DNA from: Diphasiastrum complanatum
Lineage: Eukaryota > Streptophyta > Lycopodiopsida > Lycopodiales > Lycopodiaceae
DNA length: 64,000 nt
Direction of reading: 5' to 3'
Assembly: GCA_029204225.1 (NCBI GenBank)
Contig: CM055102.1
Coordinates: 27,630,922 to 27,694,921 of the forward strand
A model generated the notes under the pieces. The model was not told the origin of the DNA and made no database searches. It saw only the letters and a list, made by a program, of their open reading frames with translations. Of this stretch, positions 11,862-24,288 are shown in pieces (the first letter of the stretch is position 1; every line of letters starts with the position of its first letter). Position numbers and translations under genes: made by a program.

Positions 11862-14800
11862 GATTTGCCTCTCCTTTACCTAATTAGAAGGCAATGCAAG
11901 GTGCCTTAGGCAGGCAAGTAGGCAGCTCCACTGCCTTAGGTAGAAACTGCCTCAAAAGATGAGTATATATCTAGTGCATGAAGTGAGGAGTAAAAATTAT
12001 CTATGCACCTTGGATATACTTCTGGAAGCAAACCTACTGCATGCTAAGGAAGGCTGAAATTCCCTAATCGCGAGTGGCCGCTGATCTCATGCAAGAAGAT
12101 GCTTCCTGTGAATTTTGTGCATTAAGGGGCAGGGCCATCACCTTGGGCTTCATCACATTCAACTGTAGACTTGTCTCCTCGTAGAACTAGAGAAATCTAT
12201 CAATATGTCCTTGCAGGTCAAGAAGAAGATATCAGAACCACTTCATTTTCATACAAGAGAATAGAGATCATGATGTTCCCCAATCAGTACCACTATGCGT
12301 GATAGTTCTCTTCCTCATCAAAAAGAGAAGAGGCGAGTGAGCAGCCATGATTCACCTTGAAGGTGTCTCAGAAGTGTCATCCTTGAATCTGAAATGACCT
12401 ATAGTGCCGTGAATATGAGTATCGGGTCTCATGCAAGATGTAAGTCGAATAATTATTGAACGTGTGTCATGACACTAAGTTAAATGTGCACCAAAAATTC
12501 ACAAAACGACAATATACCTTCTCATTCCTAGATCGTGCCTCCTAACTGATAGCCAAGACATATAAGAATATGGTCAATAACAGAGTAGTGCAAACCGACA
12601 GAAATTACTATGAGATAGAGTACTTGGCAATGAAATTGAAAGCAAAACATCATCACATTTAACTGAACAATAAAGGAATGATAATTTGTAAACTTGACTT
12701 GGAGTCAATGGGCTACCCCACCTTTGATCGGGATTCTTTATTCTTGCCAAGAATAGTGCAAATCACCTGTAGAGCACCGTTTCTTGATCTCTTATCTTCT
12801 AACGGCTTTTAACAGCTTTTTCAGCTCCGGGAAGAATAGACTTGAACAGTATAGTTTTGAGGAATAACTAGTAAGAGAATTCTAGTCCTCTTCCTAGAAT
12901 GTAAATGTTACAACGCAAATGTGTCTTCATGATGTCTAGTGAAAAACATTGTATTATATTTAGCATTCAAATCAGTGAGTCATCTTATACAGATCAAAAT
13001 AATGAATACAAACTGTCTAAAGACCTAAAACTGTTCCTTTTGAGTTCAGCTTTCTAGCAGACCTTGTCCTTGTATAGTTTGCATGAGGTCTACAGTTGCA
13101 AACCCGTGAATTTGCTGCCACACAAACTTGTCGGTTGCACCTCAAGCCCCAAGTTTGCAACACAGACCTGTGGGCTGCCTCATGTGCCTACCATCAGCAA
13201 AATCTTGTAGCGTGTAAAACTTTTGCAGATTGAAAGATGCCAATGCTGATGCAAAAGACAACAACCAAATAAGGCTCTGGCCACCCTGACGACCATACCT
13301 TGTTTGGACGACAAACTTGGATTCCATGAGGTGGTGCTTCCATATATTAGTTATATGAAAGACAGCCAGTAGTTCATTTTCATACTATATTTGCATCTTT
13401 GAGCTGGACTTTAAATGCAATGGGATGGCCACCTTGCACAAGGACAACAACAATGTGTAGTCTGAGTCAGGTCTGATAAGAACTGAGCCATTGCTGATGG
13501 CACTCTTTAGCTGTTGGAATGACTTTTTCGTTTTTGATCCGACGGGATTAATACTTTGTTCTTGGTCAAGCTGTGCATGGGGTGCAGCCATTACGGAAAA
13601 ATGCAACACAAAACATTGGTAATAGGAGCATAGACACAAGAAATATATGAAGTCATGGATGTCTTTGGTTGTCAACCAGTCCATAGTGTCTTTGATTTTA
13701 GTGGGATCCATTCATAATTCAAAGGATATCAGTTAAAATAATGTGTAATAGTTAAGTGACTTGAGTCAAGAAAAATTCACTCTTTTTGGAATTTATGTAG
13801 AGTGAATGAGCTCACAAAGTTCTCAAGAAAATGTCCCAGTGCTGTTGTGCTCTTCAGTTTGTTGACTGAAGGTCCAGATGCCATTAAACAAAAGAACATC
13901 TTAACCAGACCGACACACAACCTAAGACTACATCACATAATGGTAAGCCAATATCGTTCTCCATCTTCAACTGCGATACTACTGTTGTATCACTATCTAC
14001 ATCACGTCCTAAACTATCTATATGGTAGTGTTTAGAGGAGATGACTGAGTTCTGCAGAAGAATCTTTGCTAGAAGTGTGAGAGCCTAGACCATCAGGCTA
14101 AGTATATTTCGGCTACTCATGTTCATGAGGCTAGTGATGGGGTTGGTTAGAGGTTATCTCTACATTCTAGAGAAGCTGCTGTGGCCATCTTCTACAAATA
14201 CACTTTCAATGATATACAGTTCCATGCGCAAATAGACTATGATACATGGGTTGGCAAGGTTGGGACATGACGCATTAGACCACGGATAAATATTCCAAGC
14301 AGATAGTGCATTGTCTTGGCTGATATAGGGCAGTCAATTGATCTCCCAAATTCATGTTTTACCAGAGGAATCACCTTATACCTTACCAATGGAGGTTGCT
14401 AACTCATCTTTTTCCTATGAGTCTAGATACTTTGAGGGTTACAATACTAGATTGGTGAGTTTACTAGATAGATTTATTTATCCCGCATTCATATCGAGTT
14501 ATGTGACACTATCTTTGGAGAAGTCGGTTTGCTTAATAAGGAGAGGTGCATTGAGTCTAGTTGAACAACAAATATTTACTTTAAAGAATTGACAACAAGC
14601 TATCTTCCATAGTGAAGACGTTAGAGTGACTACATATAGTGAGCAGTTTAAAAAGAGCCTCCTAAACACTCAATGTGCAGCAAGTTCATGAGCAGAACCT
14701 GTCATTGATCTTCGAGCATTCTCAGAAGCACCTACTATTTCTTTTGTAGTCAATGATCTTATGCCTTTGTTCCAACACATTTTTGAGGAGCCAAGGTCCT

Positions 14801-17420
14801 CACCTCCATTATAGAATGTGAGCTATAGCACTGACTTACTTCCTAGGGCAATACTTGTCCCGAGACCACAATAGTAGCCAAGTTTGAGAAGGACAAGATT
14901 CAATGTTAGGCATTTGATTTGCAGCATGGTTTGCAGCATGGTTTGATTGCATCTAGTTAGAGTCCATTTGGAACATTGCTATTGCTTTTTGACAAGAAAG
15001 ATGGAACATTTAGCTTCTATAGTTCAACTTCTATCTATCAGTTAGCTTTATGCTAAACACTGTAAGTGTTTTTTTACAGTCTTCAAAATAGAAATGAGGT
15101 TTCCTAGTCTCTAATGGCTTTGTTCATTTGGGGCCATCCACACATAAGTCACTGAACTCATGGCTACAACTAATAATCCCATTGTTTTCACATGTTAGTG
15201 GGCTTTATAACACTTCTTTGCAAGTCTATGTGTTATTTTGCTACTATGACAGCCCCCCTAACAACTTCTTGCCACAAGGGGCTCCTTTCTTTTGGTCTAC
15301 ATTTGATCATCTTAAGCATGTCCTTACCAATACTACTTTCCTGACTTTGATGCTAAATGCTTATTGTAAATGATGCTGGTTTGAGTAAAGTAGGGGTCAT
15401 TCTACTCCAACATTGTGAAGGTATAAGCTAGGAATTTTTGAAATTGGGATCTTAGGAAGCATGAATAGTGCACACGAAAAAAGAACTTCTAGCCATTGTC
15501 TATGCTCTTAATGAATGGTGCATTATCTATACTGAGTGCCAGTTGGTCTATATACATACCATCAATCTTTATGAAACTTGTTCTCCCCAAAATATCTTAG
15601 TGATAGACATTTCTGTTGACTACAATTTCTTCAAGGCTTCACTTATAGTATCAAATATTGGCCCAGAAAAAGAAATGTTGTGACCGACACTCTTACCAGA
15701 ACTGCACAATCTTGGTTTGACATTCTACCTTATGCCTACTTACGGTGCCAGAATGTCAAAGTGTGAAGGCCTCAACAACAAGAAATGCTAACCACCCACA
15801 TTTGGTCCACTCCATTATTGAAAGATACCTCTACCACTATGGTGCCTTTTGCATTCCAGACATCCTTCCATTCCATCTTCGGTTGTTCTTCGACACCCAT
15901 TCTCCATCCATGGGCCTCCAATTGAAACTTGAAAAATCTCTGGCTTGTCTATTTTTGAGCTGCTCAATCTTGCACATCCCCCCCCCCCCAAAAAAAAAAA
16001 AGTATCCAGGCAAAACAGTGGGTCTGCTGCAAAAGTAGTTTATTCCTCAACAGTGATGGACATATATACCTATGGACTTTAGCACCAACATCCCTCACAT
16101 GCAACAGGGACATGATGCTTGTTTGGTCGTTTTCAACATGTTGGCAAAATAAGCAGATATTGTTCTTGTTTGTAGTAACATCATAGTAAAGCAGCATATG
16201 TGTTTTATGGGTTTCAGTTGATGTAAACAAGAACGTGGATAAGTTTAAAATTGTTGTATGTTGAAGCTTTGGCAAGCTACAAACACTCAGGCGCAACCCT
16301 TCCACCTTCAAATGTGACCTTGAACCAAGGTACAAGAAAAATCTTAAAGACAATAATCTGAAGCGTGATGTAGTAGAATTAGTGCAAGTACTACTTTACT
16401 AAACACAAATCCTAAGCTATCTTATAGTTAAGCTCTTCCATAAGGCTAACTAGGTCCCATGAACTTCAAAAGTAAACCGAATCTTATGTGTTTGTGGTTC
16501 CCACAAGAGCAGATGGATTTGGAGCCAATTAACATGGACTACTGGTCAAGCCAGGTATCACAGGTATGTTGTTGGTTGCAAAGTCCAACAACATATTGAA
16601 ATAAGAATAGTAGCTTGAGAAAGTTATTTTGTACGTTGCAAAGTAGCAACGAATTCAAACTTGGATTTTCTGCAAAAATGATCTCATTTGAGTCATCAGC
16701 TTCTTGGAAGTTAGAGAGTAGTTATCGCTGGAATCAACTAATGTATGCCTTCCAAGTTCTAGAAAAATATTTTGAATCTTTCCATATTTATTCTGTTCAT
16801 CTGGGTGAAATATTACTTCAAATCTCCTTGATTTGAATACTCTGCTAACAAAGATAAAATTTATTGCACTTCTGTTGTTGGATTTATTGATCTTATCATC
16901 TGTGATTAGGATGATTTTTTTGGCTTGTTTGAGGCAGGCAAGAGCTTATGGATTTGGTTAACATAAGTGAGAAATACGAGCACAAATTTCAAAAGTTTAC
17001 AGGTACATTGACTAGCATCCTGATTATTTTCTCCTAGCAACTTTACTTTTTCAATAAAAAAGAAAGTAGACATATGACTACTTTTGAGGTTCAACATTGG
17101 CTTATTGGGTAATCTTTGGAAGTGAAAACATTTGAAAATTTTCAATTTACTGAATTGACGAATGCAAATCAAGATTCAACAGTCTTTGATTGACTACCTT
17201 GTTCTATTGTTGCTTGGTTGAAGGTAGGCTCATCAAAGAATCTGAATGAATCGATCAGTGTAGTTAGTGACTTCATCAAGGTCTGGCTGATGAGTAAAAT
17301 GTTTGCATCATAGGTCTTGATGGGCCACTTGGGAAGCGCATGGATAATAGCGTGACCTGCACCAAACTTGGGTGGAAGCCCAAGTATACTAGCTTTGCAA
17401 ATTTCCTTGGTGTTGCTTAA
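9048..17420 (+). CDS. NAD(P)-binding Rossmann-fold (SDR/epimerase-like) protein, last five exons
   Basis: Exons: 9048-9158 (NTPTFPLG, EEEVLKVGGNVVRLAGLY), 11026-11115 (DRGPHTYWLKLGTVESRPDH, LNLIHIE), 11692-11777 (DATSLCLAIMEKPFRSQIFM, CDGSPLS), 16938-17002 (QELMDLVNISEKY, KFQKFT) and 17314-17420 (LDGPLGKRMDNS, LGWKPKYTSFANFLGVA, stop TAA). The joins are in frame (phases 0, 0, 2 and 1) and the order matches plant NAD(P)-binding Rossmann-fold proteins of the At1g19690 type, as I remember them. These resemble YeeZ/YbjT-type epimerases; the substrate is not known to me. The N-terminal dinucleotide-binding exons lie upstream and were not found. The first intron appears AT-AC; the others are GT-AG. 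The 5.2-kb third intron contains a (CT)n tract and gypsy fragments. All visible exons are intact. Confidence 0.87.
9159..11025 (+). other. Probable U12-type AT-AC intron
   Basis: The donor after codon TAT reads ATATCCTTTC, a perfect U12 AT-AC 5' site. At the 3' end, ACTTAAC (11007-11013) matches the core of the U12 branch site, and the intron ends CTGCAC 12-13 bases after the branch A. No AG lies in the roughly 80 bases before the exon, so a GT-AG explanation is not available. The join LAGLY/SLDRGPHTYW keeps the family spacing. Confidence 0.8.
9827..10111. mobile_element. Diverged short hAT-like non-autonomous element
   Basis: Starts cttggttgccgattctc and ends cagtgcaagtatg. The inner part (gaaatggaccat, tgctctcatcaagagctt, gatacccatattgccc) matches the element at 56751-57507, and the ends carry gattc/gaatc motifs. 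It lies inside the AT-AC intron of the SDR gene. Target duplication is not clear, so it is an old copy. Confidence 0.55.
11785..11860 (+). repeat. (CT)38 microsatellite next to a donor site
   Basis: An uninterrupted CT run starting seven bases into the third visible intron of the SDR gene, right after donor TCAAG/gtactcc. Confidence 0.95.
13385..13711 (-). pseudogene. gypsy RT thumb/RNase H fragment
   Basis: Contains MDPTKIKDTMDWLTTKDIHD, then LCLCSYYQCFV, then KSFQQLKSAISNGSVLI and PDSDYTLLLSL. This is the degraded RT connection region of a Ty3/gypsy polymerase (compare the family pattern WPxPxxxxELRSFLGLxxYYRRF). It lies in the largest intron of the SDR gene, opposite in strand to the gene. 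Confidence 0.6.
14730..15690 (+). pseudogene. Heavily decayed gypsy pol in SDR intron
   Basis: Scattered fragments keep pol order on the plus strand: a pre-RT segment near 14750 (FVVNDLMPLFQHIFEEP), LLFDKKDGTF near 14985, GAPFFWSTFDHLKHVLTNTT near 15280, DAGLSKVGVILLQ near 15370, and HTKKELLAIVYALNEW at 15468-15520 (RNase H). Many stops and shifts separate them. This looks much older than copy A1. Confidence 0.5.
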
Positions 17421-19811
17421 TGATCAATGGTGATGATGAGCAACCAATTATCTTTTACTAGTTGTACAAATTGGTTATAAGGTTTGTCCCTGACTGTCCA
17501 TTCAATTCTATTGGTGATTGTGATGCACAAAGGTGTAGCATTAACACACACTGTCTGTTGAAATTGGATAATGACTAGGTAATTATGCCAATCTTTCATG
17601 GAAGAAATTGAGCAGTTTGGCCAAGGAGCCCGGCTTGTTTTGAGTTTTTGTTTATTATCTATTTCTTTTCAACTTTGTTGGCAATTGAAGGTCTATGGTT
17701 GTTGGTTTTACTTTCTTATTATGTTGCTGATTTGTTCTTGTTAGTCATCATTAATTTAGTGGTCAATAGTGGGTCTACCCATAAGATTCCCTTAAACCCT
17801 AGCAATTTATGCTTGGGTACCAAAGAGTCCATAAGCAATACTTGCTCGCTATGGGTTTTGTTGTTTTGAAATGGGCATTCTGATCTTTTTGGTTGCATGT
17901 ACATTATTGATCTTCTAAGGAGTGTGTGATTGCACATGAAACTATCTCTTGATTGTAGCTACCAATCCACCTTGACAATCTTTAAGGCAAGAGCACACAA
18001 GCATGCACCTACCCACCAAAGAGCTACCAAAAGCTATCATTCACATAATGTGAAGTTACTTGATGAAAAACTAAGTCCCAAAACAGGTTTCTCTCAGGTA
18101 GAGAGAGAAAATAGAGCACATACACTCAGGTAGAGAGAGAACATAGAAAAAACAATGTGTTGGAAGCAAAAACACTCATCAAACTTGATTACCATCATTA
18201 CAATTGTATTTACAAAGGAGATCACTTCTCAAATAGTGCTATCTCATGTTCTTGCAAGAGGAAATACTCTAAAATGATTGGACCCCATTGATTGGCTTCC
18301 TGCATCATGATAGATCTGCACCTCTCATCATGATTGGGCCTCATGATGTGCACCACTATACATGATTGGTCCACATTTAATGCACTTCTTAAAGTGATTG
18401 GACTTTTGATCTATGCCTCTAAATGTGATTGGGCCAAATAGATGCATTTCAATTTTAACATCATGTGACATATGTCAGTATCTCACTAGAACTCAAGTTT
18501 AAGGCCTATTAACTATTCAAACTCATCATACATGATATAAAATGATTATGACTACCCTCCACATATGGGAACATGATCCACACATGTGATATTTCAATAT
18601 GTATATGAAAATGCAAAATTATCAAGCTAGATTTTGCCTATTTTTCACACTGCTCCTCAAAAACTAGCTTGATGAGATACTAGATCAAATAAGAAATTTG
18701 AGATACTTTTTGAGTGGATCCTTTGGTATGGATGTGATATGAAAAACAGCCAAAAGACATTTGGTAGCAACCAATTCACCATTTCCATGAGTATTTCTCT
18801 GATGAAAATCCAATACCACCTTCCTTGATGAACATTCCACCATATTGGCACATTTTCCTTTGATTCCTTCCATGCTTGAAGAAGACCTTCGAATTGAAAG
18901 CTCCCCTTGAAAATAGCTGCAACATAATGAGGGAGACCCAAGGACTCCATGCCTCATAATGACCATGAAGATCAAGATCACAAAATAGGCAAAAGTTTCG
19001 ATTATCAAGATTTTGCATTGTAGCTTGACTAGTCCAAAAACTATGAATTTTTTGCATGATAGATCTGATCTTGTAATAAAAAACTATCTTGATTTTATTG
19101 AGGCTACATATTTGCTCAAGGTTGTAAGTGTCCTTTGTGGATGATTCACCTAATCTCATGAGAAGTTTACAGAGTGTCTCACAAAATGAAAAAAAAACTT
19201 GATTTATCACAATATGAATGACTATCTCATTCTTGTTCTTACAAGATTCAAGAGCATACATTTGATGACACAAATTCCTTACTCTTTACATGCAAAGGAA
19301 TATTGACAAAGCATATGGATCTAAAGTACCCCCAAAGTATCAACTATTGCAATCTTCCTATCAAGCACCTTGATAAGAGATACATCCTATAACGATGCCA
19401 AGTGAAGATCTTTAAGAATCTTGTCACATGCAAACCAAAAGGACACCTGTGGAGCATAAACCACCCAACCAACATGAAGAGGCTAGTCAATACCCTAACC
19501 CTTCACTCCCAAGTCACAATGAATGAATATAAGAGAGGAGAGAAAATCTGGCTCAAGAATCTGAAATTCCAATAGGGAGATTCCATGGTATGTATTCTCT
19601 CCAAGAGGAGAGAATATTTCCCTTAGGATCCCCATGTAATCTATATTAAGCTATTGACTTTGTATTCTTGTATTAAAGCAGTCATTCACCATGCAAGTGC
19701 TCCTATGTCCAATTATAGGTCTGGGCCGTCATATGATTATTAATTACTTGATACGACCACGTCCGGAATGACGTAGCATAACTAATAGCCACATACAACT
19801 GGAGTGATCGG
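17421..19811. other. Region downstream of SDR gene, no gene seen
   Basis: No coding region recognised. 19560-19730 has an LTR-like look (tctccaagaggagagaatat; ending in a gtattaaagcag block) and shares the gagagaatatt motif with the repeats near 21010 and 21310. Several short frames on the minus strand at 18650-19270 match nothing. Confidence 0.4.
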
Positions 19812-20306
19812 TATAAAATCCTCAATCCAAGGATCCTATTCTAAGCATGCCAATCACAAGCAACACAAGGGAACCTGATGGTGGACAAACCAACCCAACC
19901 AAACCTAGATCAAACGGATCTAGCCCCCAAGCTATGGATCAATCACAAAGAGGAGTGTGACATCACACCAGCAGCATCCTGCCACCGGTCATGCTATCAA
20001 ACATACACTAGTGAGAGCCCAACATGTATATTTATACCCTCCAAGGCCCATGCACCACTAGTAGTGCACTGCGACACCGCACTGGGCACCTCTGCAGCCT
20101 ATTTGGGCCACGTCATCCAGTTCCCCAATGACTCACTGATAGACCCATACAAATCCACCATCAAGTGTTTTAGGCCTACAACCATTAATTATGACCATGT
20201 ACACATAAGGGCACCAATTCCCTTATAGTCACAATTAACTGACGAGTTGTTGGTCTACCGATCCCTAGCGTGGACACGCTACCCAAGACCAGTCATGGGC
20301 ATGACA
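19812..20306 (-). repeat. 3' LTR of gypsy copy A2
   Basis: About 495 bases, the same family as 7959-8447. Both begin TGTCATGCCCATGACTGG on the minus strand and end with ATTTTATA or CTTTATA. It follows the chromodomain frame after a short spacer, as expected of a 3' LTR. Confidence 0.82.
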
Positions 20307-20339
20307 TTCTTCCCCCCTTATTCAAAATCTGTCCTCAGA

Positions 20340-20990
20340 ACTTAAAACTGGGAAAGTTCCTCCTTAAGCTTCATTCTTGTTCTCAGGAATCATCATCGTC
20401 TTTACATCCCTTCCATCGAACCAGATACTCGGTAACTATACGATTTCTCAATCGTTTAGTTCTTGTATCCAAGATCTTTTCGGGTTCAAGATGAGATACA
20501 CCCGATGATTCATCCAATAGGTCCAATCGATCTCCAGATCCAAGACGCTCTCCTTCACGTAGACTCTTTCAGAAACAGTTTACGTGAAATACGGGATGCA
20601 CTTGCGATCCTTTCGGGAGTTCCAATTGGTAAGCTAAGGATCCGATCTTTTTCAAGATCTTAAACGGTTCTCTATATCTAGGGGACAACTTATAATGCTT
20701 GCCGGTACGTATTACACTTGAATCCTTCGAAATTCTCAAATATACCCAATCTCCCACTTGGAAGTCTCTCGGTGATCTTTTCAGATTTGCATAATGTCTG
20801 TCCCTATCCTGGGCACTCTGGACATTTTCACGTGCAATCCGTAGCATTTCCTACATATCGTGTAGGAAATCCGCTACTTTCTGAAACTTGAACAACCGAG
20901 TCTCGACCGCAATGGGTGATATAGAGTTAAAACTATATGTAAGCACGCACGGGCTATAACCGGTAGCCAAATGCTTACTATATCCCAATA
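20340..20990 (-). pseudogene. Chromovirus integrase C-terminus with chromodomain
   Basis: Begins with the end of the integrase core (ATGYSPCVLTYSFN), continues through EMLRIARENVQSAQDRDRHY, the GDWVYLRI and LSPRYREPFKILKKIG motifs, and VHPVFHVNCF. A stop follows, then in the same frame a chromodomain: EPEKILDTRTKRLRNR and TEYLVRWKGCKDDDDS, which has the aromatic Y and W of the methyl-lysine cage. A stop then stands where family members have W (usual pattern DxxWE). In intact elements this domain tethers integrase to histone H3. The sequence is one continuous frame with in-frame stops, so it is a pseudogene. Confidence 0.75.
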
Positions 20991-21360
20991 TCCATCAAGG
21001 TGATTACCTCTCCGAGGAGAAAATATGAATAGATATCTTAACTGATCTTCTGATCTTGTAGGTAATCCTTCTTTTAACCGATCAAGTATAATTAGAATCT
21101 GAACTATGATTTGTCAATCATAATTTATCAAATTCTTGTCCTATACTCAATAAAAGAAGGTAACTACCAACGATTAGAAGAATTTTAAGTTCAGAGTTAT
21201 CTTTTATGATCCCACAAAGATTCACTACATAACATATTTCTACAGATAACTCCTAATCTGTACACAACACTTTCATAACCAAGAATCCTGTAACTTGGTT
21301 ATCCTCTAAGAGAGAATATTTCTCAAAGAGTGCTATTTCACATCAAAAAATCTCAACCGG

Positions 21361-22290
21361 AGATTAACTCAAAAGAATATATTGTTAGCCTGAATTTCTA
21401 CCCTTGCATCAACCATCGGATCTTAGTCCAAACTAAGATCAAGTTGACTATATCCAGCAAGGAACAGGTTTCAACAACCCCTATCGTGCAATAGAATTAC
21501 CAAGTTCTGACACAAATCAATCGGACTTGTTATCAGCCACTTTCCTATCGCAAGAGTACTTTCTAAATCCCCCCCCCCCCCCCCCTTAAATCTTCAAACC
21601 AGAAATCTACTACAATCCATAAAGAGTTTCTGTAATATCTGAATATCCTATCGTTTCTGATTTATAAAATAGGTCCGCCATCTATAATAGATTCCTCCTG
21701 GAATCTCTAACAGATGCTTTTCCTTGATAACACTCTTTTCTTCCTACCTCTCCCCCTTTTTAACAGGAAACACCATGAGTTTCCAAAGGGTGCATATCAT
21801 TCGTGATTTGATCTGGAGAAGTTTCAAAGAAAAGATACAAAAAAATCTTGAAAGTCAAAAGAATGGTTGCATCATTGTAAGCAAATACCAATGATGTCCC
21901 AACGTAGTGACTAAACCAAAGATCTTCTTGGTTACCAAGCTTGAGAATAAATCCATAAATCAGAAGAGGATTTTTTTTAAAGATTTAAGCAAGGAAAACC
22001 ATTTGTAAAAAATAGTTCCATTAATTATTTCTGTGACATCATCTATGGTCAACGGGTAATAAAAAATTACCTTCCAAGGAATCACAAAAAACCGGGTTAA
22101 TAAGAGTTTAAGAAATTCACCCATATATCTTTTACAAAGAAATAGCTTGTCGGGCTTTCGATTTTGTAAATTTGAGATATCCAGAAAAAGAGTCATGACC
22201 AATATCTCAAATTTCCAACAAAACACCTGTTTTATGACCGATAGTATTTGGCATCACTAGGACTTACGGCCGTATGGTCAACTGATCCAG
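21361..22290 (-). repeat. Family D repeat, inverted partner of 52024-52900
   Basis: Reverse complement matches the plus strand at 52024-52900 block by block: tacggccgtaa, ggtattggtcatgac, ggaggaatc then cgataggatattc, and acaatatattcttttgag. A C17 run (21569-21585) lies in this copy only. A minus-strand frame at 22226-21960 (ITIDDVTEIIN-like) and its partner share amino acids, so the repeat seems derived from an old retrotransposon 5' region. Confidence 0.55.
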
Positions 22291-23439
22291 TTAGTTTTAG
22301 ATCTTCATTTTGGAATTGCCTGTGTCCCATACCACAGGTGCTTCCTTCACAAAGGTCCTCCACTTCTGGATCAAAGTGTCAGAAAAAAATAATACAAGTA
22401 TATGAAGTTCTCAGGAATTTATAGAAAATTCCAACTTCAACTCAATCAAACATTTTGTCGCCCCTTTTCACAATCTTTACCGTCGTCATAAGGTTCATGA
22501 TGACAGATTTAGAAATGGGGAAGAATGAACCGACATTTTCTTGTTCTTAACAACAAACAGTGTTGGTACGCCCACAACTTCAAGCATAACAAGAAATAAC
22601 TTTCTCGTTCCATTTAAGTTTTTCCATCCTAGGCTTCTGGGCCGTTTTTTATTGTGTTTGTTTCCGAAAAAAAAACGACACCTTGATAAAAAAAATCCAA
22701 GAATTTTTGGACACGTGTTCAATTCTTGGTTGCCCATTGCAGTTAATAAAGTGAATATAATTCATCAATTGTGAGAAAGCTTTACCGAATTCCCCCAGGA
22801 ATTCAGCCCAATCACAATTCTACAATCAACGATTTATCCAGTCATCGACAACTTTCGGGCTTTACTCGCCAGAAAAATTTCCAGTTGTAAGCCCAAGCTG
22901 TATATTATGATGGCTAATTATCGATTAGATTTTGCATTTGGTTTGTTTTTTGTTTATTGCCCAAATGAAATTTCGACACACCACGGTCCAAAATTTTAAC
23001 CATGGGTTGAATCAATTAGGAGGTCATCACGGTCGAGTGATGTTGGGCGAATTTTCATTTACCACCCCTAACCCAAATTTCATTTATCCATTTGCATACT
23101 AAAACCAAAAAATTTTAAAAAATTTATGTTCGGTTAAACTCATTACTGGTATAACTTTTCTAATCGAGCAATGTCCAAAAAATGTAGCTTTTAACGGACA
23201 ATATCGTGCTTATAGAATTTATACCAATGATCATTGCGAAATGGATCTTAAGCAATAAAAATTCGAAAAAAAACTTGTCAATGCATCGAAAATCTATCAT
23301 TACGTAAGCCATTACATTTCATTCAAAAAGTAACTACCTTTGCTTTTATGTAGTCCAAAAATGACTAAAATGCCCACAGGAAAAAGAAAAAGCCAACGAG
23401 AAAACCCATAGGAAAAATTGCCAGCCTTGCACCCACCCA

Positions 23440-23568
23440 CCCCCCCCCCCCCCCCCCCCCCCCCCCCAGCAGTTCTACCAGGCATTTTACACTTCCCTCC
23501 ACGGGTCTTACCAAAAAACCAAATTTTGAAAAGAAGAGGGCCTGCGCGTCAGGAGCCTGAGCGCGCGC

Positions 23569-23636
<68 letters not shown>
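23440..23636. repeat. C28 run and (GA)n tract
   Basis: C run at 23440-23467 and (GA)n at 23571-23636, at the positions equivalent to 6796-6807 and 6911-6971 in gypsy copy A1. Confidence 0.92.
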
Positions 23637-23639
<3 letters not shown>

Positions 23640-24288
23640 AACGGCCGTGAGGAGGGATGGAGGCGCGCCATCCCTCCACCTCTATTCCTGCCATCATTCC
23701 TTGGTTAAACGGTTGATAGGGTGCACGTATGCATCGGGAAGAGCGCGATTCGGGAGGCTGCCCACCATTGTTTTTGCCCTTTTATTCAATGGAAACATTT
23801 GCTTGAAGCTTATCACATCAATCACTGTTGATTTTTCAGATTATAGATGCTAATGAGGCGTTTTTACTATTGCTTTACATTCATACATGCATAAGCAAGC
23901 TCTTCTTACAGATTTACACATTTGTAGATTTCTTAAAGGCTGAAAAACAGGGTAGATGCTGCCCATTTTTTTTCCAAAAACTCTGATTTGCAAGTGCCTA
24001 TCATTATCTTTAGAATAGGCAATCCTGTAAACCATACCATCTGTATGATGGCTTTACTGATTCACAAAAGCTTGCAAAACTCTGTTAGTTTGCCAAAAAA
24101 TTCAGCATGAACCTGTGATTCACCAAGAAACCGCCATGCAAATCTTGTAAGAAACCACCAACACTCACAACCAGTGATTAGTCTTTTTTGTGCTTCCATT
24201 CCTGCTTTTCCACTGATTCAAGCCAAGATTGGCTCAATAAAAAGCAAAAGATAGCCAACAAAACCACCTAAATCATTGTTTAAGTGAA

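Larger units (their letters stand above)
19812..24262 (-). mobile_element. Ty3/gypsy chromovirus, copy A2, rearranged
   Basis: In the minus direction: leader homologous to copy A1 (24262-23100, with C run and (GA)n), then an unrelated repeat block (22290-21361), then integrase C-terminus and chromodomain (20990-20340), then 3' LTR (20306-19812). Protease, RT and RNase H are missing. The 5' LTR is not found; the leader stops where a different broken gene begins at about 24289. Confidence 0.65.
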
